A DNA stretch of 26,542 bases from a virus, in the IMG/VR virus record IMGVR_UViG_3300010370_000202, positions 1-26,542 of that record; one strand, written 5' to 3'. A model generated the notes under the pieces. That model did not search any database, was not told where the DNA came from, and worked only from the letters and a program-made list of their open reading frames with translations. Shown in pieces: positions 5,881 through 13,844 of this stretch (positions are counted from its first letter, which is position 1; each line of letters starts with the position of its first letter). Position numbers and translations under genes: made by a program.

Positions 5881-8243
5881 TTCCAGTCCTTGTCCTGTTT
5901 TTCACCTTTTTTGTGTCCATTGTCGGCCCTGTTATCAGATTTTTTTCTTTTACGTAAATTATTTATACCGTTTGAACCACCGGATCTCAATGGTTTTTTA
6001 TGATCAATATCAATTCCATCACCCTTTTTGACCATTCCTTTTTTAATCATCATTTCACGGGCCTTTGTTCTAGCAGCTCTTTGTTTTCTTTGCTTTGGCT
6101 TTCCGTGATAATTCCTATATTCTTTTTTATAATTTCTCTTATACTCTTCTTCTATATTATTCAAAACTTCATTTAAAATTGGTTGCAAATTTGTTTCAAA
6201 TCTATAATAAACTTTATTTAATATTGGAACTAGGCATCCTTGACGCAAATCCTCTTCTTGAAGAAGAGCAACACCATATTTTGTTATGGCTGTTGTTTCT
6301 TCGTCAGTTAAAATGTTTGCTTTACACAAATGAGACAACAAGAAATTATTTGTTAATGACTCTATTATCATTTCATTAACAACATCATAATCTTCGCCAA
6401 TAAGTTTACTGGTTATCTTTTCGTTTCTAACCACAGGAATTTTTGTGGTCTTTCCACCTATTCTGACATAGTTGTATTCTATAGCATTTATTTCTTCTGG
6501 TTTAAATCCAGGCAACAGGCTAGCATTTATGTCAATCGTGTAAGAATTCATCAAATTATTTACCAAAATTCCCAGTGGGTCAATTCCTTGACGGTCAACA
6601 AATAATTTTTCAATATCAAATTCTTCTGCTTGCTCAACTACAGTTCTCCATCTTTGCATGTTTTGAAGAGCTGATTTTTTGTAATAAGAAATGTTCTCGT
6701 TGTTAATGGATTCTTCTGATTTTTTAACATCCAATTTTGCTGTTTTAGAAAGTTCCTCAATGTAATCATCTGTAATTGGGAAAATACCGTTAACAGTAAT
6801 AACGTGGTTTGGTGCTTTTTTAGGATCAGCTAAGTCATCTCCTCTCAGAGAAGATTTTAAAACATTTGATACAACCTTTTTCATAAAAAGGCTTGACTTA
6901 TTTTTCTTAAATAATCCTTTTCCAGCCTCTTGAACTTGGTTTTCGAATGCTGTTACCGAAACTGCTGGATTAATATTTCCATTTTTGTCCAACACCATTC
7001 CAAGATTTTTTCCGTCCGGAGAAATAACTGGGTACTGCTGGAATTGTTGCGCTAAATTTGGATCTTTCGTTATAGCAATCAAAACATCATCTGGAAGTAA
7101 TCTTGTTCCAAAATTTTTAGATTGTTGATCCACACCCTTTATAAAAGCCTGCACATTTGGATCTGTCTTCATTACTTCGGGATCCATAAATGCTTTTGAG
7201 ATGGCGTTTCCAATTATTCCTTTTACAATCTTACCACTTTGATTCAAAGAGTTTGTGGAAATTGTGAATTCTCCACCAGCAGAAACTTTAAATCTATAAT
7301 CACCGCATTCAAGTTCTGGCGCTCCCTCTGCATACATGGTTGTTTGTCCAGATTCAATGCTTGAAACCAAGTTTTGAATGCACTGGTCACCAATTTGAGA
7401 AAGAATTTTGGATGCTTGCAAGAAGGCCCCCTTCGTAAAATCTAAAGAGGCAGCGGCTTGTGCAACCAATGTTTGCATTTCTTGATCGCTTGCTCCAGCT
7501 TTTATTTTTGCAACAAACAACAAAGCATTTAACACCTGTTGGTTGTAGGGAACGCTTGAAAGTGTATTGATACCAAATTTTGTAGTGAGATTTTCAAAAG
7601 TAAGATTATCAAAATCTTTAGCAGCCATTGGCGAACGAAGTCGCTCAAAGAAGTCTTGCTGAACCTCCGGTGGCATCGATGCAAGTTGCTCTGGTGTCAT
7701 GTTGAGCATGGCCTGCATTATTTCTTCTTTTGACAGCCTTTTAGCTTTTGGAGTTTCCTCCTTTTCTTCTGCATCTCCTTGTTCTTTCTTTGGAGATTTT
7801 TTAGATGGTTCTTCTTCTTTTTCGCCCTTTTTCTTTTCTTTGGGCTCTTCTTTCATTTTTAAATTTCCAAACAACAAAGTTGAAGCGCGAGTCTGTTCAA
7901 AGTTTGGATCACTTGTGAATTGCTTAGCTTCGTCCTCTGTCATCACATCGCCCTTGTTCAGCTTTGTGTGGGCGTCTTTATTAAAAGAATCTTTAAAAAT
8001 TAATTGTACTCTGCCAGAGGCGGTTTTTACCGCAATAACTTCTTTTACAAGTTCTCCCTTAGATTTTCTTTCTCTTGGAACTTGTTTGGCTCTTTCTGCA
8101 CGTTTTCTTGCTGCATCCTTGGCTTTTGCGTCTGGCGCACCGGATTTGGCCTTATCTTTAGCCATAGCCTCCCCAGTCGTTCTGAACGAATCCGAAGCGG
8201 TGCGGGAAGCCTCTGCGAGCTGTAAAAGTTGCTTGAAATTCAT
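5877..8243 (-). CDS. Large late protein with C-terminal HNH-like domain (788 aa)
   Basis: The N-terminus MNFKQLLQLAEA strongly resembles the T4 internal-protein leader (MKTYQEFIAEA), with L-A-E as a cleavage-like site. Residues 20-190 are highly charged, Lys/Glu/Ala-rich and probably disordered or coiled. The middle (200-700) is helical and unrecognised. The C-terminus has a basic segment (RAARTKAREMMIKKGMVKKGD) and an HNH-like motif: D747-H748, N762 with NLR, and a final Asn/His near 776-777. Similar KGDG-DV-H...NLR domains are common in phage proteins. It is probably a virion-associated DNA-acting protein, but it could be structural with a dead nuclease fold. A GATAAATA motif lies 7 nt before the start. 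Confidence 0.75.
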   Translation of the reverse strand: MNFKQLLQLAEASRTASDSFRTTGEAMAKDKAKSGAPDAKAKDAARKRAERAKQVPRERKSKGELVKEVIAVKTASGRVQLIFKDSFNKDAHTKLNKGDVMTEDEAKQFTSDPNFEQTRASTLLFGNLKMKEEPKEKKKGEKEEEPSKKSPKKEQGDAEEKEETPKAKRLSKEEIMQAMLNMTPEQLASMPPEVQQDFFERLRSPMAAKDFDNLTFENLTTKFGINTLSSVPYNQQVLNALLFVAKIKAGASDQEMQTLVAQAAASLDFTKGAFLQASKILSQIGDQCIQNLVSSIESGQTTMYAEGAPELECGDYRFKVSAGGEFTISTNSLNQSGKIVKGIIGNAISKAFMDPEVMKTDPNVQAFIKGVDQQSKNFGTRLLPDDVLIAITKDPNLAQQFQQYPVISPDGKNLGMVLDKNGNINPAVSVTAFENQVQEAGKGLFKKNKSSLFMKKVVSNVLKSSLRGDDLADPKKAPNHVITVNGIFPITDDYIEELSKTAKLDVKKSEESINNENISYYKKSALQNMQRWRTVVEQAEEFDIEKLFVDRQGIDPLGILVNNLMNSYTIDINASLLPGFKPEEINAIEYNYVRIGGKTTKIPVVRNEKITSKLIGEDYDVVNEMIIESLTNNFLLSHLCKANILTDEETTAITKYGVALLQEEDLRQGCLVPILNKVYYRFETNLQPILNEVLNNIEEEYKRNYKKEYRNYHGKPKQRKQRAARTKAREMMIKKGMVKKGDGIDIDHKKPLRSGGSNGINNLRKRKKSDNRADNGHKKGEKQDKDWK

Positions 8244-8249
8244 CTCAAA

Positions 8250-8852
8250 TTATTTATCACTATTAAAATTCTGGTCTTGGGCAAATGGATTGTATAATAC
8301 AAAATTTTTATGGCTTTTGGCTTTTCCGTTTGCAACTTTATACAAGGATTTTCTGTCTAAACCATGCTCTTTGGCAAAATTTGCTATGTTTTGAGTATTA
8401 TAAATTTGTTTAGTTTCAATGTGTTGAAATGTGATATCCTTGGTAATTGCTACTTTTTTTCTTTTTGCTTTCTTTACTTTAACATGAGAGCCTGTTGTTT
8501 CTTTTACGTCTCTCAATTCTATTGCAGTCCAACCTTTATATGTCTTTCTTTTGCCATTCAAAAGTTCACAGACTTTAACAGCAGTCATTCCGTGAGCAAT
8601 TGCCCACTCGCTCATGTTGCTGAAAAACTCTTTTTGATTTGTTTGGATGTTTATTAACCAATAGCCATTCTGTTCATCCTCTGGACAAATCCATTTCCAG
8701 TATCTTCCTTCTCGTTTAAAAAAACCTCCATGTTCAGCTACAAATATATCACGCTGTTTTGCTGCTTTGGAACTATCGTTCATCATAGTCCAGAGTTTTG
8801 TTCCACGTTTATTTACAGCATCTTCAAGCGTTCTCAGCTCTTGGTATTTCAT
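8250..8852 (-). CDS. NUMOD-repeat DNA-binding protein (200 aa)
   Basis: Two similar segments (about 64-112 and 142-187) each hold a strand, a helix-turn-helix with AxxHG (WAIAHGMTAVKVCELLNGKR; FAKEHGLDRKSLYKVANGKA) and a W/F-containing end. This is the layout of NUMOD1/IENR1 repeats, which bind DNA in homing endonucleases. The usual GIY-YIG or HNH catalytic part is absent. Residues 40-62 (FFKREGRYWKWICPEDE) look like a small extra fold. A basic linker (120-135) separates the repeats. Ribosome binding site AGGAAA. It overlaps the upstream exonuclease gene by 29 nt. It may be a homing-endonuclease remnant or an adaptor for the neighbouring nucleases. Confidence 0.75.
   Translation of the reverse strand: MKYQELRTLEDAVNKRGTKLWTMMNDSSKAAKQRDIFVAEHGGFFKREGRYWKWICPEDEQNGYWLINIQTNQKEFFSNMSEWAIAHGMTAVKVCELLNGKRKTYKGWTAIELRDVKETTGSHVKVKKAKRKKVAITKDITFQHIETKQIYNTQNIANFAKEHGLDRKSLYKVANGKAKSHKNFVLYNPFAQDQNFNSDK
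8251..8258 (-). promoter_or_regulatory. Late-promoter-like motif GATAAATA
   Basis: GATAAATA on the - strand matches the cyanophage late consensus NATAAATA. It lies 7 nt before the ATG of the HNH-bearing gene and contains the stop codon of the upstream NUMOD gene (GAT AAA TAA). Confidence 0.45.
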
Positions 8853-9492
8853 GGTTTTTCCTATAATTTTTTATTGTTTCTTTTAATTTTTTTACGTATT
8901 GTAATGGGTTTCCCTGGAATACTTGCTTTAATCCATCCTCACAAGAAATTAATATTGCAAAATTTTCAACTATTATATTTGTTCGCTCTTGATACATCAG
9001 AGCATAAGCAGTGGCTTGCAAAAAGTAATTTTCAATATCTTCTTTTCTTTTTTCTTTTGTGCTTGCTTTGAAGTCTATAATGGAAAGTTTGCCGTCATAC
9101 TCTGCAATACAATCCGTTCTTCCAGCCAAACCCAATATTTTAGACCACAGTGGTGTTTCGATTGCAGTAATATTGTCAATTTTATCTAATTCTGGTTTTA
9201 ATAAATTAAAAAGAACTTTATAATTTGGAATCATATTTTCAAAATCAAGTTCCTTATTATTCAAATAGTCTTCTATTATTCCGTGAAATTTTGTGCCACG
9301 GACTGTGACTCTTTTGCTTTCTTCTGGGTTTTTTCTTCTCCACTCAGCAAAAAAATTTTGTTTTTCCCAACCAGTTACAGTTGTTACACTGGGAAATATA
9401 CCACCGGGAGTTTCATAAAATCTTTTCCCATCTACAGTAACTTCTTTTAACTGATTTTCCAATAAAATATGTTTATGTATGAAATTCTTCAT
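8824..9492 (-). CDS. MGME1-like PD-(D/E)XK exonuclease (222 aa)
   Basis: The protein fits the phage exonuclease family related to mitochondrial MGME1 and RecB/Cas4 nucleases. FPSVTTVTG (33-41) is the usual N-terminal signature. The RGTKFHGIIEDYL helix (65-77) carries H70 and E75. GRTDCIAEYDGKLSIIDFKAS gives D127 and D140-x-K142, the metal-binding core. YFLQATAYALMY supplies the conserved Gln/Tyr helix (157-168). The family degrades single-stranded or free DNA ends in repair and recombination. MKNFIHKHILLE resembles the leaders of its late neighbours, so capsid packaging is possible but unproven. A sigma70-like promoter lies upstream. Confidence 0.85.
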   Translation of the reverse strand: MKNFIHKHILLENQLKEVTVDGKRFYETPGGIFPSVTTVTGWEKQNFFAEWRRKNPEESKRVTVRGTKFHGIIEDYLNNKELDFENMIPNYKVLFNLLKPELDKIDNITAIETPLWSKILGLAGRTDCIAEYDGKLSIIDFKASTKEKRKEDIENYFLQATAYALMYQERTNIIVENFAILISCEDGLKQVFQGNPLQYVKKLKETIKNYRKNHEIPRAENA

Positions 9493-9512
9493 GTATACAA
9501 TACCACATAATA

Positions 9513-9540
9513 ATTATAACACTTTTAAATGATTAAGCAA
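9513..9540 (-). promoter_or_regulatory. Putative sigma70-like promoter
   Basis: On the - strand TTGCTT (9540 to 9535), a 16-bp spacer and a perfect TATAAT (9518 to 9513) lie about 20 bp before the exonuclease ATG. It overlaps the 3' end of the 733-aa gene. It suggests the exonuclease and NUMOD genes can be read early by host-type polymerase. Confidence 0.5.
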
Positions 9541-11734
9541 TTGACAATGTTTGAGAAATGGAGTATATGTTCCTCAACAATGCATTGATGTCATTATTAA
9601 CCATGGCTCCACGCATTTTTTCAAACCGCATTCCGGCACTACCTGCGGTATTTGTTCCTCCTGGCACTATAGGTGGAATTTTTTCTGTTGGTTTTGGTGA
9701 TTTTCCGCGATTTTCTAGTTGTCGAGGTGGAGATGGTGGAGGTGGTGGAGGTAATTTTGTATTAGTAATAGTATCGGTAACTCTAATTGCATCTTTTACT
9801 CTATGAGGAATTAAATCTTGTATTCCAATTTGAAAAACACTGGGTTCAATTTTTTCAACTTTATTGGTTGTATCTTCTTTTTGTTTATCTACAGATTGTT
9901 CTGTTTCTTTGGTTGTTCTTATAGTTGTTTCTTTATCTTTATCTTGTGAAACAAAACCTATCGGTGCATTCTCTTTAGTACCACCGATTTTTTCTTTAGT
10001 TTGAATTTCTATTTTTTGTGTTTTTGTTTCAGATTGTTTTGCAGGTTCTCTCAAAACAATTTTTGGTTGGTTTTCTTTGGGTGCAACAGTTCTTGCAACT
10101 TCTGATGCTGGTGTTTTTACTTCTGGAGTTCTTGTTAGTGCTTCTGGGCCAATTAATGTTAATGCGCCACCAATCGCTCTTCCTGTTGCGGAGATCTTTT
10201 GACCAGTTGTTGGAGCCTTTGTTGTTGCAGGAGAATCTGGTTGAATTCTTGGTAAACCTACAGGTTCGGAGATAACCTTGCCGGGACCAGCTGGTTTACC
10301 ATATGGAAAGAAAACACGATCAAATGGAGATTGTTGTGGTTTTCCAACATCATAGATTGATTTTTTTGTTTCTGATGGAACTTCTACTTTTAAAGGTTCT
10401 CCAATTAATCTTCCACCTGGTTGTTGTCCAAATTTCCAAATTTCTGGTTGCAATTTATAATAATTTTCAGGTTTGGAACCGGGAGTCCATGTTCCGCGCC
10501 CCTCTTGTCTCGCTGTTGCCAAATCACGTAAAGTTTCTGGAACCGCTTTAAATTCACCATAACCAATTTCTTGTTTTGGTTCTTGTGTTATTTTTGGCTC
10601 TTGTTCTTTTGGTGTTTCTAGCTTTGGATTTTTTATTTTTGGTGATTCGATTTTTTCTGGTAATTTAAATTCTGGATACTTTTTCCCAACCCACTCTGGC
10701 TCGGGCATTTTAATTGGTTCCTGTCCAGAAACTTTTTGTAGTGGTTCACCCAATACATTTAACTCTGGAGCTCTAACCGCTTTTATGCCTTTCCCAGTTA
10801 TTTCTGCTCCTTTGGCACCAACACCGAAAGGTAATATTCCCCCAAGAAGCGATCCACTAAATTCTGGTAATTTATCCGCCTGCTTTGCTTGGTACGCACC
10901 GACACCAACCAAACCAAGACCAGCTGCTCCAACAGCCTTTTGTCCTAAAGCCGTACCCAGTTCTTCAGCACCTCTTGCTCTAGCTGCACCCGGAATAAAT
11001 TGTGCTACTTTTGTTGCCTGTGGCAACACTTTGGGAACCAATGCTCTGCCTGCGGCACCAGCAGCGGCACCAGCGGCTTTAAATCCAGCACCAAAGGCGG
11101 CTCCCGTTGCAATTCCTTCTGGAGTCAAAAGACCTTCTTCAGCACCCCTTAAAGTTCTGTACAAAATTTCTGCACCCTGATCCATTCCAGACCATTTTTG
11201 CATTACAATGGCGGGGCTTTCCGATTCTCTACCTTCTTTGTCTGTCTTTTTTACATTAATCTGTAAAGGATTTGTTATACTGCCTCCAGATAAACTTTCA
11301 TATTCATCTTTAGTTAATATTTTTGCCAATTCTGGCTTGTTGCCAATTGCTCGGCTTAAAATATCAGTTTCGGAGACATCAGCTTCTTTATTATCAAATG
11401 CTTGTTTTCTTGCTTTAACTAATTCGGTGGCTAATTCTGAGCGAGCTTTATCGTAGGCTTTTGGATCTTGTTTGGATAGGGGTACTTCAACTACAGACAT
11501 TCCAGCAACACCGGGAATATATTCTGAGGCAAAATCTGCAAACCCCGTATCAACAGCAATATCTTGTAATTTTTGACCCAATTCTTCCCGTTTTTTTTCC
11601 CACGAACCTCTAAACTTTCCCCATCCACTTTTTACGCCTTCCCATGCATCAGAAGCAATATTCTCATTCAAAAGAATTTGTTGATATCTTTCTTCAAGAA
11701 TACTTTCTACTAATGGATGTAAGCTTCTAGCCAT
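9533..11734 (-). CDS. Ala/Gly- and Pro-rich late protein (733 aa)
   Basis: No family recognised. Residues 1-24 end in L-L-N-E before NIASDAWEG, a capsid-targeting-like leader. Residues 25-195 are a folded-looking helical part. Residues 205-310 are Ala/Gly-rich and weakly hydrophobic (GAAFGAGFKAAGAAAGAAG), perhaps membrane-active helices. From about 340 to 710 the chain is Pro/Lys/Glu/Thr-rich, repetitive and probably disordered, with LPPPPPPSPPRQ near 665. A short helical end follows. A hydrophobic Ala/Gly segment plus a long disordered region is seen in some ejected internal virion proteins, but this is only analogy. Confidence 0.7.
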   Translation of the reverse strand: MARSLHPLVESILEERYQQILLNENIASDAWEGVKSGWGKFRGSWEKKREELGQKLQDIAVDTGFADFASEYIPGVAGMSVVEVPLSKQDPKAYDKARSELATELVKARKQAFDNKEADVSETDILSRAIGNKPELAKILTKDEYESLSGGSITNPLQINVKKTDKEGRESESPAIVMQKWSGMDQGAEILYRTLRGAEEGLLTPEGIATGAAFGAGFKAAGAAAGAAGRALVPKVLPQATKVAQFIPGAARARGAEELGTALGQKAVGAAGLGLVGVGAYQAKQADKLPEFSGSLLGGILPFGVGAKGAEITGKGIKAVRAPELNVLGEPLQKVSGQEPIKMPEPEWVGKKYPEFKLPEKIESPKIKNPKLETPKEQEPKITQEPKQEIGYGEFKAVPETLRDLATARQEGRGTWTPGSKPENYYKLQPEIWKFGQQPGGRLIGEPLKVEVPSETKKSIYDVGKPQQSPFDRVFFPYGKPAGPGKVISEPVGLPRIQPDSPATTKAPTTGQKISATGRAIGGALTLIGPEALTRTPEVKTPASEVARTVAPKENQPKIVLREPAKQSETKTQKIEIQTKEKIGGTKENAPIGFVSQDKDKETTIRTTKETEQSVDKQKEDTTNKVEKIEPSVFQIGIQDLIPHRVKDAIRVTDTITNTKLPPPPPPSPPRQLENRGKSPKPTEKIPPIVPGGTNTAGSAGMRFEKMRGAMVNNDINALLRNIYSISQTLSIA

Positions 11735-11742
11735 AAACTGCT

Positions 11743-11755
11743 TATTCTTTAATAT
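11743..11755 (-). promoter_or_regulatory. 13-bp block shared with the 4713-4725 site
   Basis: TATTCTTTAATAT (read on +) is identical to 4713-4725. Both copies sit within 25 nt upstream of a late - strand ATG. Here the adjoining motif is CTACATATT rather than CTAAATATT. Confidence 0.45.
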
Positions 11756-13008
11756 GTAGGTCTTGGTTTTGGAGTTGTCCCATAAATCTTTCTTGCATAT
11801 GGAGAACGTCGAAGAAGATCAGACATACCTATTCCAAGTTCTCTAGCGGTATTTTCTATGCTTGGTGTTGCTAACGGTTCAATTGGCCTTGAGCTCATAA
11901 AAGATCTTGCAGTGTCACTTAATGGTTGTGAAGCGCCATATGGTTGACCAACAAATCTTCCTTCTTTAAATCTGCTGGCAATTCCACGTACTAAGTTTTG
12001 ATCTTGTTTATCAAAAGCATTGTATTCTCTTCCAGTCATAGTTTTAAACTGCGAACGAGTCATCGATGTACCAGAAATTTTTGTATCTGGTATATTGCTC
12101 TTTACTACATTAAGACTACTTGGGTCTACTCCCATAACAGAAGAAATTTTGCTTCTTCCTGGCTCAGATGATATATTTCCACCTGTTGGTGATGGACCAT
12201 ACTGGCCACCTGTTTCTGCTTTTGTTGCTAAAGACCCAGAAACTCTTTCTTTTGTTTTTGCATCTTGCATTTGAATTTGCAACATTCTGAGTTTTGCTTT
12301 ATCGCTATCAGTCATGCTTTCTGGAGACATACCAGAAAGTCTATCGACTTCTGATGAAATAGCTTCTGCTTGTCTTTGATTTGCTTTTTCAGTTCCCCAA
12401 GCTTTCATTTGTCTTCTGCGTTCATCTGGGTCAGATGAGAGGGAACCCAATTCTTTTTCGGCCTCTGCTTCTCTGTCTACTTGTCTTTGACGAGCCAATT
12501 CAGCAACTCTTAGCCTTCTTGCTTCTGCTTCCTCTTGGTTCTTTCTTATGCGCTGATCAAGTGCGTCTTGTCTTCTTTTAACTCTCTCTTGACGCATCAA
12601 TTTGCGTTCATCATCTTGGCTAGGTGAATTTGGGCTACCGCCACCTCCACCACCCAAGCCACCGTATTGTTCAGCTAGTAAATTTTTTTTTTGTAATGAA
12701 AATAAATTCTCTGTTATATTTGAAGTAAAAGCTTTAGAGTCTGTTCTTCCTTTATTTACTTCTACCTCAGAGTCTTCGATAAAATTAGATACATTTCTAA
12801 TTGTATTTTCGGATAGAGACAACAATTCATTAACAATTTGCTTATTTGGTAAAATTGGTTGATGTAAAACATTTCCCTGGACAAGCATCTTTTTTATGCT
12901 ATCCTTTAGGGAATCGGGTTTCTTATTAACCGATTCGTTCAATTGAGGTTTTTTGCCCAAAAAGTCTTTGACTTCCCAATAAAATTCTCTATTTTGTTTA
13001 TTATCCAT
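11749..13008 (-). CDS. Coiled-coil-rich late protein (419 aa)
   Basis: Not recognised. The first 25 residues end in Q-L-N-E before SVNKKPD, again leader-like. Residues 30-110 are helical. GGLGGGGGG (about 115-125) is a flexible hinge. Residues 130-260 are a strongly charged Arg/Glu/Gln coiled coil (RRQDALDQRIRKNQEEAEARR). The C-terminal part (260-419) is Ser/Gly/Pro-rich and ends KIYGTTPKPRPTY. It is the first gene of the leftward late block and divergent from the HNH gene. A scaffold-like or internal virion protein would fit the composition, without proof. Confidence 0.7.
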   Translation of the reverse strand: MDNKQNREFYWEVKDFLGKKPQLNESVNKKPDSLKDSIKKMLVQGNVLHQPILPNKQIVNELLSLSENTIRNVSNFIEDSEVEVNKGRTDSKAFTSNITENLFSLQKKNLLAEQYGGLGGGGGGSPNSPSQDDERKLMRQERVKRRQDALDQRIRKNQEEAEARRLRVAELARQRQVDREAEAEKELGSLSSDPDERRRQMKAWGTEKANQRQAEAISSEVDRLSGMSPESMTDSDKAKLRMLQIQMQDAKTKERVSGSLATKAETGGQYGPSPTGGNISSEPGRSKISSVMGVDPSSLNVVKSNIPDTKISGTSMTRSQFKTMTGREYNAFDKQDQNLVRGIASRFKEGRFVGQPYGASQPLSDTARSFMSSRPIEPLATPSIENTARELGIGMSDLLRRSPYARKIYGTTPKPRPTY

Positions 13009-13016
13009 GGCTGTAA

Positions 13017-13025
13017 AATATTTAG
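13017..13025 (-). promoter_or_regulatory. Late-promoter-like motif CTAAATATT
   Basis: On the - strand CTAAATATT ends 8 nt before the ATG at 13008. Unlike most other copies it contains no stop codon of an upstream gene, so its presence is not explained by stop-codon bias. It stands back-to-back with CATAAATA at 13031-13038. Confidence 0.45.
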
Positions 13026-13030
13026 ATTTT

Positions 13031-13038
13031 CATAAATA
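13031..13038 (+). promoter_or_regulatory. Late-promoter-like motif CATAAATA
   Basis: CATAAATA lies 10 nt before the chosen start of the HNH gene and matches NATAAATA. An AAAAGG Shine-Dalgarno-like run lies between, only 1 nt from the ATG. Confidence 0.45.
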
Positions 13039-13048
13039 CTTAAAAGGT

Positions 13049-13546
13049 ATGAAGAAACAGGTTCTCCTGTTAAATCAAGACAATACCCCCCTCAATATTA
13101 TCACTGTCGGCAAAGCTTTTAAGCTCATGTCAAATGATAAAGTTTGGGTTGACGAAACAAGTCCAGAATTTTATGAATTAATATCAGTATCAAAAATTGT
13201 TAAAATTCCTAAAATTTTAATTTTAAAATACTACGTTAAGTTACCATTTAAAAAGGTTCCCGCAACACGTAGAAATGTGTTTCACCGTGACCAATATGTT
13301 TGTCAATATTGTGGTAAAGATCTATGCGACAAGACTGCCACAATAGATCATATTGTGCCTAGGTGTAGGGGTGGTGGTTCTACCTGGACTAATATGGTTG
13401 CAGCATGTAAACCATGTAATCTTTCTAAAGGAAATAGAACACCCAAAGAAGCTAAAATGGAAATTAAAAACAAGCCAAAAGAACCTTCTTATGGATTCTT
13501 GTTTGATCACATGCTAATTACTTTTAAGAGAAATAAAAATGCCTAA
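13049..13546 (+). CDS. HNH endonuclease (165 aa)
   Basis: A clear HNH nuclease. VPATRRNVFHRDQYVCQYCG carries the first zinc pair C85/C88. IDHIVPRCRGG supplies D100-H101, N115 follows, and ACKPCN supplies the second pair C120/C123 with N124. The start MKKQVLLLNQDNTPLNI is the usual beginning of this phage/bacterial HNH family, so I prefer ATG 13049 over the in-frame ATG at 13007, which overlaps the divergent gene's start codon. Such free-standing HNH proteins nick or cut DNA, either as homing enzymes or in packaging. It overlaps the following zinc-ribbon gene by 8 nt. Confidence 0.9.
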   Translation: MKKQVLLLNQDNTPLNIITVGKAFKLMSNDKVWVDETSPEFYELISVSKIVKIPKILILKYYVKLPFKKVPATRRNVFHRDQYVCQYCGKDLCDKTATIDHIVPRCRGGGSTWTNMVAACKPCNLSKGNRTPKEAKMEIKNKPKEPSYGFLFDHMLITFKRNKNA

Positions 13547-13844
13547 CTATGCTTTTAAGTGTGAAAAATGTGATTATTCATTTGATGAAATGTTAAGTCT
13601 TTCAAATAGAGATCAGCCTACAAAAAAGCCTTGCCCAAAATGCAATAAAAAGAAAATTATAAGAGATTGGGCGGCTAGTACACCATCTCTAGCTATGGAT
13701 GCAACTTTGACCCCGCAAAAGGTTGTTGGTAGCCAATTTAAAGAAGTTATCGACAAAATTAAAAGCAGTGGCCAAGTTCCAAAAAGATTCCATGAAAAAT
13801 TGGATAACAGTGCAAAAATGAATGCCGGAAGAATTGTGCGTTAA
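13539..13844 (+). CDS. FmdB-type zinc-ribbon protein (101 aa)
   Basis: MPNYAFKCEKCDYSFDE with CPKCNKKKIIRDW gives two CxxC pairs about 25 residues apart, the zinc-ribbon-8/FmdB pattern. The remaining 60 residues are Lys/Ser-rich with a short helix (FKEVIDKIKSSG). Members are small putative regulators, common in phages, whose target is unknown. The start overlaps the HNH gene's end, so the two form a short operon. The gene meets the RuvC-like gene tail to tail, sharing TTAA at 13841-13844, with no room for a separate terminator. Confidence 0.85.
   Translation: MPNYAFKCEKCDYSFDEMLSLSNRDQPTKKPCPKCNKKKIIRDWAASTPSLAMDATLTPQKVVGSQFKEVIDKIKSSGQVPKRFHEKLDNSAKMNAGRIVR

Noticed and set aside
7699-8394. 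231-aa + strand open frame
   Set aside because: It is the antisense shadow of the Lys/Glu-rich start of the HNH-bearing gene. Ser/Phe/Leu-rich composition follows from complementing AAG/GAA codons.
9725-9755. GGTGGAGGTGG-type tandem repeat
   Set aside because: It encodes the poly-proline run of the 733-aa protein and needs no separate explanation.
10785-11180. 131-aa + strand open frame rich in Ala and Pro
   Set aside because: Antisense shadow of the Ala/Gly-rich region of the 733-aa gene; no ribosome binding site or neighbour coupling.
13007-13048. Longer N-terminus for the HNH protein (MAVKYLDFHK)
   Set aside because: It overlaps the start codon of the divergent gene and the late motifs. 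The family normally starts at MKKQVLLLNQD.
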